64,000 nucleotides of DNA from Pseudoxanthomonas koreensis_A (lineage in GTDB: Bacteria > Pseudomonadota > Gammaproteobacteria > Xanthomonadales > Xanthomonadaceae), in contig NZ_CP169056.1 of NCBI RefSeq assembly GCF_041890415.1, positions 434,001 to 498,000 of the forward strand, given 5' to 3'. Positions 61,006-64,000 of this stretch are shown here, piece by piece (the stretch's first letter is position 1; the number at the start of each line of letters is the position of its first letter). A program made the position numbers and the translations under genes. Below the pieces are notes generated by a model. The model ran no database searches and was not told where the DNA came from. It saw nothing but the letters and a program-made list of their open reading frames with translations.

Positions 61006-62274
61006 ATGAGCCAGGAACTGATCCATCTCGCCCTGATCTTCGCCCTGCTGGTGGTGCCGCGCGCGCTGCAGCGTTTCAGCCTGCCTGCACCGCTGACCTG
61101 CCTGGTGTTCGGAATCGGCGCCATGCTGTGGCTGAGCGACGGCGCGCATGATCCGGTGGTGGCACTGCTGTCCACCCTGGGCATCTCCTCGCTGTTCCTG
61201 TTCGCCGGCCTGGAAGTGGACGTGCAGGCGCTGCGGCGCGGGCTGCGTCCGCTGCTGGCGCACCTGTTCATCCGTGGCCTGGCCTTGGGCGCGGCAGCCT
61301 GGCTGGGGTGGCGTTATGCGGACCTGGGCTGGCAGGCGGCCGCGCTGCTGGCGCTGGCCTTGCTGACCCCTTCCACCGGTTTCATCGTCGATACCCTCGG
61401 CCGGCTGGGGCTGGACGAGGAAGAGCGCTTCTGGGTCACCAACAAGGCCATCGCCGGCGAACTGCTGGCGCTGGCGGCCTTGTTCGTGGTGCTGCAGGCC
61501 GGCGACATGGTCGGCCTGGCCATCTCATCGGCGGCCCTGGTCGGGCTGATGGTGGGCCTGCCGCTGCTGTTCATCGCGCTGGGCCGATGGGTGGTGCCGC
61601 ACGCGCCGGGTTCGGAGTTCTCGCTGCTGGTGATGGTCGGGCTGATCGCCGCGTTCGCCACCTTCAACCTGGGCGTGTACTACCTGGTCGGCGCGTTCAT
61701 CGCCGGCCTCGTGGCGCGGCTGCTGCAACGCAAGATGCCGGCGCTGGCGTCCGGCGAAAACCTGCACGCGCTGCGCCTGTTCGCCAGCTTCTTCGTGCCG
61801 TTCTACTTCTTCCACGCCGGCACCGGCGTGCCGGCGGCGGCGCTGAGCTTCGAGGCCATGGTCCTGGGCGCCATCCTCACCGCGGTGGTGGTGCCGCTGC
61901 GGATCCTGGAAACCTGGGCGCAGCGCAGGCTGCTGTTCGGCGAGAGCCTGCACAGCAGCCTGCGGGTGTCGCTGGCGTTGACGCCCACGCTGATCTTCAC
62001 CCTGGTGCTGGCCGCCATCCTGCACGGGCGCTTCGGCATCCCCGACGCGCTGTTCGGCGGCCTGGTGCTGTATGCGGCGTTGACCACGCTGCTGCCGTCG
62101 CTGGTGTTCCGCACCCCGTTCGACGTGGACCCAATGCAGGACGCGCCGGCGCCGGCCTGGGCCGTGCCCGCCGCGCCTGCCGCGCCTGCCGCCGCGCCGG
62201 TTGCCGATGACGCCGCCCTTGAAGCGCAGGCCCCGCGCCCCCAACTGCATGTACCGCAGGAACCAGTACGCTGA
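61006..62274 (+). CDS. CPA2 family cation:proton antiporter
   Basis: 422 residues, about 12 membrane helices, one Na_H_Exchanger domain without an RCK domain. Membrane segments include LIHLALIFALLVVPRAL, TLGISSLFLFAGLEVDVQAL (the conserved Asp-containing helix) and FNLGVYYLVGAFIAGLVA. The C terminus is an Ala/Pro-rich tail. Substrate unknown. Several in-frame ATG codons precede it (60979, 60997); 61006 (MSQELIHLAL) is a compromise since none has a ribosome site. The 170-base gap after yheS carries a short direct repeat (GCGTCCGCC at 60872 and 60886). Confidence 0.82.
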   Translation: MSQELIHLALIFALLVVPRALQRFSLPAPLTCLVFGIGAMLWLSDGAHDPVVALLSTLGISSLFLFAGLEVDVQALRRGLRPLLAHLFIRGLALGAAAWLGWRYADLGWQAAALLALALLTPSTGFIVDTLGRLGLDEEERFWVTNKAIAGELLALAALFVVLQAGDMVGLAISSAALVGLMVGLPLLFIALGRWVVPHAPGSEFSLLVMVGLIAAFATFNLGVYYLVGAFIAGLVARLLQRKMPALASGENLHALRLFASFFVPFYFFHAGTGVPAAALSFEAMVLGAILTAVVVPLRILETWAQRRLLFGESLHSSLRVSLALTPTLIFTLVLAAILHGRFGIPDALFGGLVLYAALTTLLPSLVFRTPFDVDPMQDAPAPAWAVPAAPAAPAAAPVADDAALEAQAPRPQLHVPQEPVR

Positions 62275-62281
62275 GAACGCC

Positions 62282-62626
62282 ATGCCCATCTATGCTTTCG
62301 AGTGCACCAGCTGCGGTCATTCCTTCGACCGGCTGCAGAAGCTCTCCGATCCCGATCCGGACACCTGTCCCGAGTGCCAGGCGCAGGCGATCAAGCGCCA
62401 GGTGACCGCGCCGGCGTTCCGGCTTGCCGGCAGCGGCTGGTACGAGACCGACTTCAAGAAGGATGGCGACCGCAAGCGCAACCTGGTCGACGGCGGTGAC
62501 GGCGCCAAGCCGGCCGACGCAGCCAAGCAGGCCAGTGCTGGCGCCGCGGCGTCCCCCGCTCCGGCCGCCAAGCCCGACAGCACGCCCGCGGCCAAGCCGG
62601 CACCGGCCGCGCCCGGCGCCAGCTGA
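62282..62626 (+). CDS. FmdB family zinc-ribbon protein
   Basis: 114 residues. An N-terminal zinc ribbon (MPIYAFECTSCGHSFDRLQ) has C8, C11, C29 and C32 as ligands, followed by the conserved FRLAGSGWYETDFK motif. The C-terminal half is an Ala/Pro/Lys tail. Function unproven: the name comes from an amidase-operon regulator. In Pseudomonas and relatives the gene also precedes aspS, so a role linked to translation has been suggested. It begins 7 bases after the antiporter stop. Confidence 0.88.
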   Translation: MPIYAFECTSCGHSFDRLQKLSDPDPDTCPECQAQAIKRQVTAPAFRLAGSGWYETDFKKDGDRKRNLVDGGDGAKPADAAKQASAGAAASPAPAAKPDSTPAAKPAPAAPGAS

Positions 62627-62702
62627 GCGGCGCGCAGGCCAGCCGAGCCCCCGCGATCGCGCCGGTTTGCGCAGGCCGCGCACAGGCGCAGGACAGAACC
62701 GC

Positions 62703-62708
62703 TAAAAT
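62703..62708 (+). promoter_or_regulatory. Possible -10 element for aspS
   Basis: TAAAAT stands out in the GC-rich 133-base gap between the FmdB gene and aspS. No -35 of good quality is found 16-18 bases upstream. The leader would be about 45 bases. Confidence 0.4.
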
Positions 62709-62759
62709 CCGGGGCCCGTCGCCCGGTTCCGGGCGTGCGCCCCCTGTCGCGGAGCCTCC

Positions 62760-64000
62760 ATGCGTACCCATTTCTGCGGCCTGATCGACGAATCGTTGAT
62801 CGGCCAGACCGTCACCCTTTCCGGCTGGACCGACGTGGCCCGCAACCTGGGCGGGGTGTGCTTCATCGACCTGCGCGACCACGAGGGCATCGTCCAGGTC
62901 ACGGTCGAGCCGGGCAACGAGGCGGTGTTCGCCGTGGCCGCCTCGCTGGGCTACGAGGACGTGCTCCAGGTCGAAGGCGTGGTGCGGGCGCGCGAGGCGG
63001 TCAATGCGAAAATCCGCAGCGGCCGGGTGGAGGTGATCGCCACCAGGATCACCGTGCTCAACAAGGCCGCGCCGCTGCCGTTCCACGCGCACGAGAACCC
63101 GACCGAAGAAACCCGCCTGCGCTATCGCTACCTGGACCTGCGCCGCCCGCAGATGCAGCGCATGCAGCGCACCCGCACCAGGCTGGTACAGGCGCTGCGC
63201 CGGCACCTGGACGCGGACGGCTTCCAGGACATCGAAACTCCGATCCTGACCAAGGCCACGCCCGAGGGCGCGCGCGACTTCCTGGTCCCGGCGCGGATGC
63301 ACCCCGGCGAGTTCTACGCGCTGCCGCAGAGCCCGCAGCTGTTCAAGCAGATCCTGATGGTGGCCGGCTTCGACCGCTACTACCAGATCGCGCGCTGCTT
63401 CCGCGACGAGGCGCTGCGCGCCGATCGCCAGCTGGAGTTCACCCAGCTGGACATGGAGTTCGCCTTCGTCCGCGAGGGCGACGTGCAGGACTACGTCGAA
63501 GGGATGATCCGGGCGATCTTCAAGGAGGTCATCGATGTCGAGCTGGATGCGCGGTTCCCGCGCCTGACCTGGGCCGAAGCCATGCGCCGCTATGGCTCGG
63601 ACAAGCCCGACCTGCGCATCGACCTTGAACTGGTCGACGTGGCCGCGCTGGTGAAGGACAGCCAGTTCGCGGTGTTCACCGGCCCAGCCAATGATCCGGA
63701 CGGCCGGGTGGCCGCGCTGCGCATCCCCGGTGGCGCGTCATTGAGCCGCAAGCAGATCGACGAGTACGCCGCGCACGCGGCCAAGTACGGCGCCAAGGGC
63801 CTGGCCTACATCAAGATCGACGCGGCCGGCGCGGTGTCCTCGCCGATCCTGAAGTTCTTCGAGGAGGATGCGTTCGCCGCGCTGGTCAAGCATGTCGGCG
63901 CCGGCAACGGCGACATCGTGTTCTTCGGCGCCGGCGCCTACACCACGGTGTCCGACTTCATGGGCGCGCTGCGGCTGAAGGCCGGCAAGGATTTCAACCT
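62760..64000 (+). CDS. aspS: AspS, aspartyl-tRNA synthetase (5' two thirds)
   Basis: Class II synthetase charging tRNA-Asp; 413 codons are present and the gene runs off the end of the window (full bacterial length is close to 590). An OB-fold anticodon-binding domain (about 1-105, SGWTDVARNLGGVCFIDLRD) is followed by the catalytic domain with motif 1 region (DADGFQDIETPILTKATPEGARDF), motif 2 (YYQIARCFRDEALRADRQLEFTQLD), and the start of the bacterial GAD insertion (from about 295). Motif 3 is beyond the window. Start ATG at 62760 has GGAG a few bases upstream. Confidence 0.97.
   Translation, partial: MRTHFCGLIDESLIGQTVTLSGWTDVARNLGGVCFIDLRDHEGIVQVTVEPGNEAVFAVAASLGYEDVLQVEGVVRAREAVNAKIRSGRVEVIATRITVLNKAAPLPFHAHENPTEETRLRYRYLDLRRPQMQRMQRTRTRLVQALRRHLDADGFQDIETPILTKATPEGARDFLVPARMHPGEFYALPQSPQLFKQILMVAGFDRYYQIARCFRDEALRADRQLEFTQLDMEFAFVREGDVQDYVEGMIRAIFKEVIDVELDARFPRLTWAEAMRRYGSDKPDLRIDLELVDVAALVKDSQFAVFTGPANDPDGRVAALRIPGGASLSRKQIDEYAAHAAKYGAKGLAYIKIDAAGAVSSPILKFFEEDAFAALVKHVGAGNGDIVFFGAGAYTTVSDFMGALRLKAGKDFN

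Overview
This window is a contiguous, very GC-rich chromosomal segment from a gammaproteobacterium of the Xanthomonadaceae/Lysobacteraceae (Xanthomonas, Stenotrophomonas, Lysobacter, Luteimonas, Pseudoxanthomonas group). The evidence is gene order and protein content: rsmI-rnpB-mraZ, a dcw cluster without murD, ftsZ-lpxC-dciA-M23 peptidase-secA, an Xps-type type II secretion operon (E F G H I J K L M N D), otsB-GH15-otsA, and fmdB-aspS. Genus cannot be fixed from the sequence alone. Nearly all genes are conserved core genes. I see no insertion sequence, prophage, CRISPR array, tRNA or rRNA.

Layout. 1-640: the 3' end of rsmI, a REP-like palindrome and the RNase P RNA. 854-16923: the division and cell wall (dcw) cluster, driven by a consensus-like promoter followed by five 10-bp-phased MraZ boxes; mraZ-rsmH-ftsL-ftsI-murE-murF-mraY-ftsW-murG-murC-ddlB-ftsQ-ftsA have overlapping ends at all 12 junctions, then a 194-bp spacer with a G-quadruplex motif precedes ftsZ, and a strong terminator lies at 17086. 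17330-22911: lpxC, dciA (opposite strand), a membrane-anchored M23 peptidase and secA. 22940-29170: Nudix/ThiE-like fusion, coaE, glutamine-dependent nadE, bamD, rluD and pgeF. 29276-40167: the eleven-gene type II secretion operon. 40181-43543: a two-gene unit of unknown function (DUF1800 lipoprotein plus Tat-exported DUF1501 protein) with a perfect CRP/Clp-type site and a 22-bp palindrome in front. 43584-45322: a secreted beta-propeller protein and a DUF481 outer membrane protein. 45428-49378: trehalose operon otsB-GH15-otsA. 49502-54557: DUF4166, GIY-YIG, clpB with a sigma-32 promoter, and metY. 54618-62274: YbaL-type antiporter, TonB-dependent receptor, ABC-F protein YheS and a second CPA2 antiporter. 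62282-64000: FmdB zinc-ribbon protein and the first two thirds of aspS.

How the genes work together. The dcw block makes UDP-MurNAc-peptide (murC, murE, murF, ddlB), lipid I and II (mraY, murG) and the divisome (ftsL, ftsI, ftsW, ftsQ, ftsA, ftsZ). The step normally done by murD is not encoded here, which fits the MurD2/MurL route described in Xanthomonas oryzae. LpxC starts lipid A synthesis, SecA and BamD serve export and outer membrane assembly, and the type II system exports folded periplasmic proteins.

The most interesting points are: an AMIN-like N-terminal domain and no visible lipobox on the type II secretin; loss of the zinc-binding cysteines in GspE; the G-quadruplex between ftsA and ftsZ; the missing murD; and the doubly palindromic control region in front of the DUF1800/DUF1501 pair. 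Very long open frames opposite secA, gspD, the TonB receptor and others are high-GC shadows and were left out.
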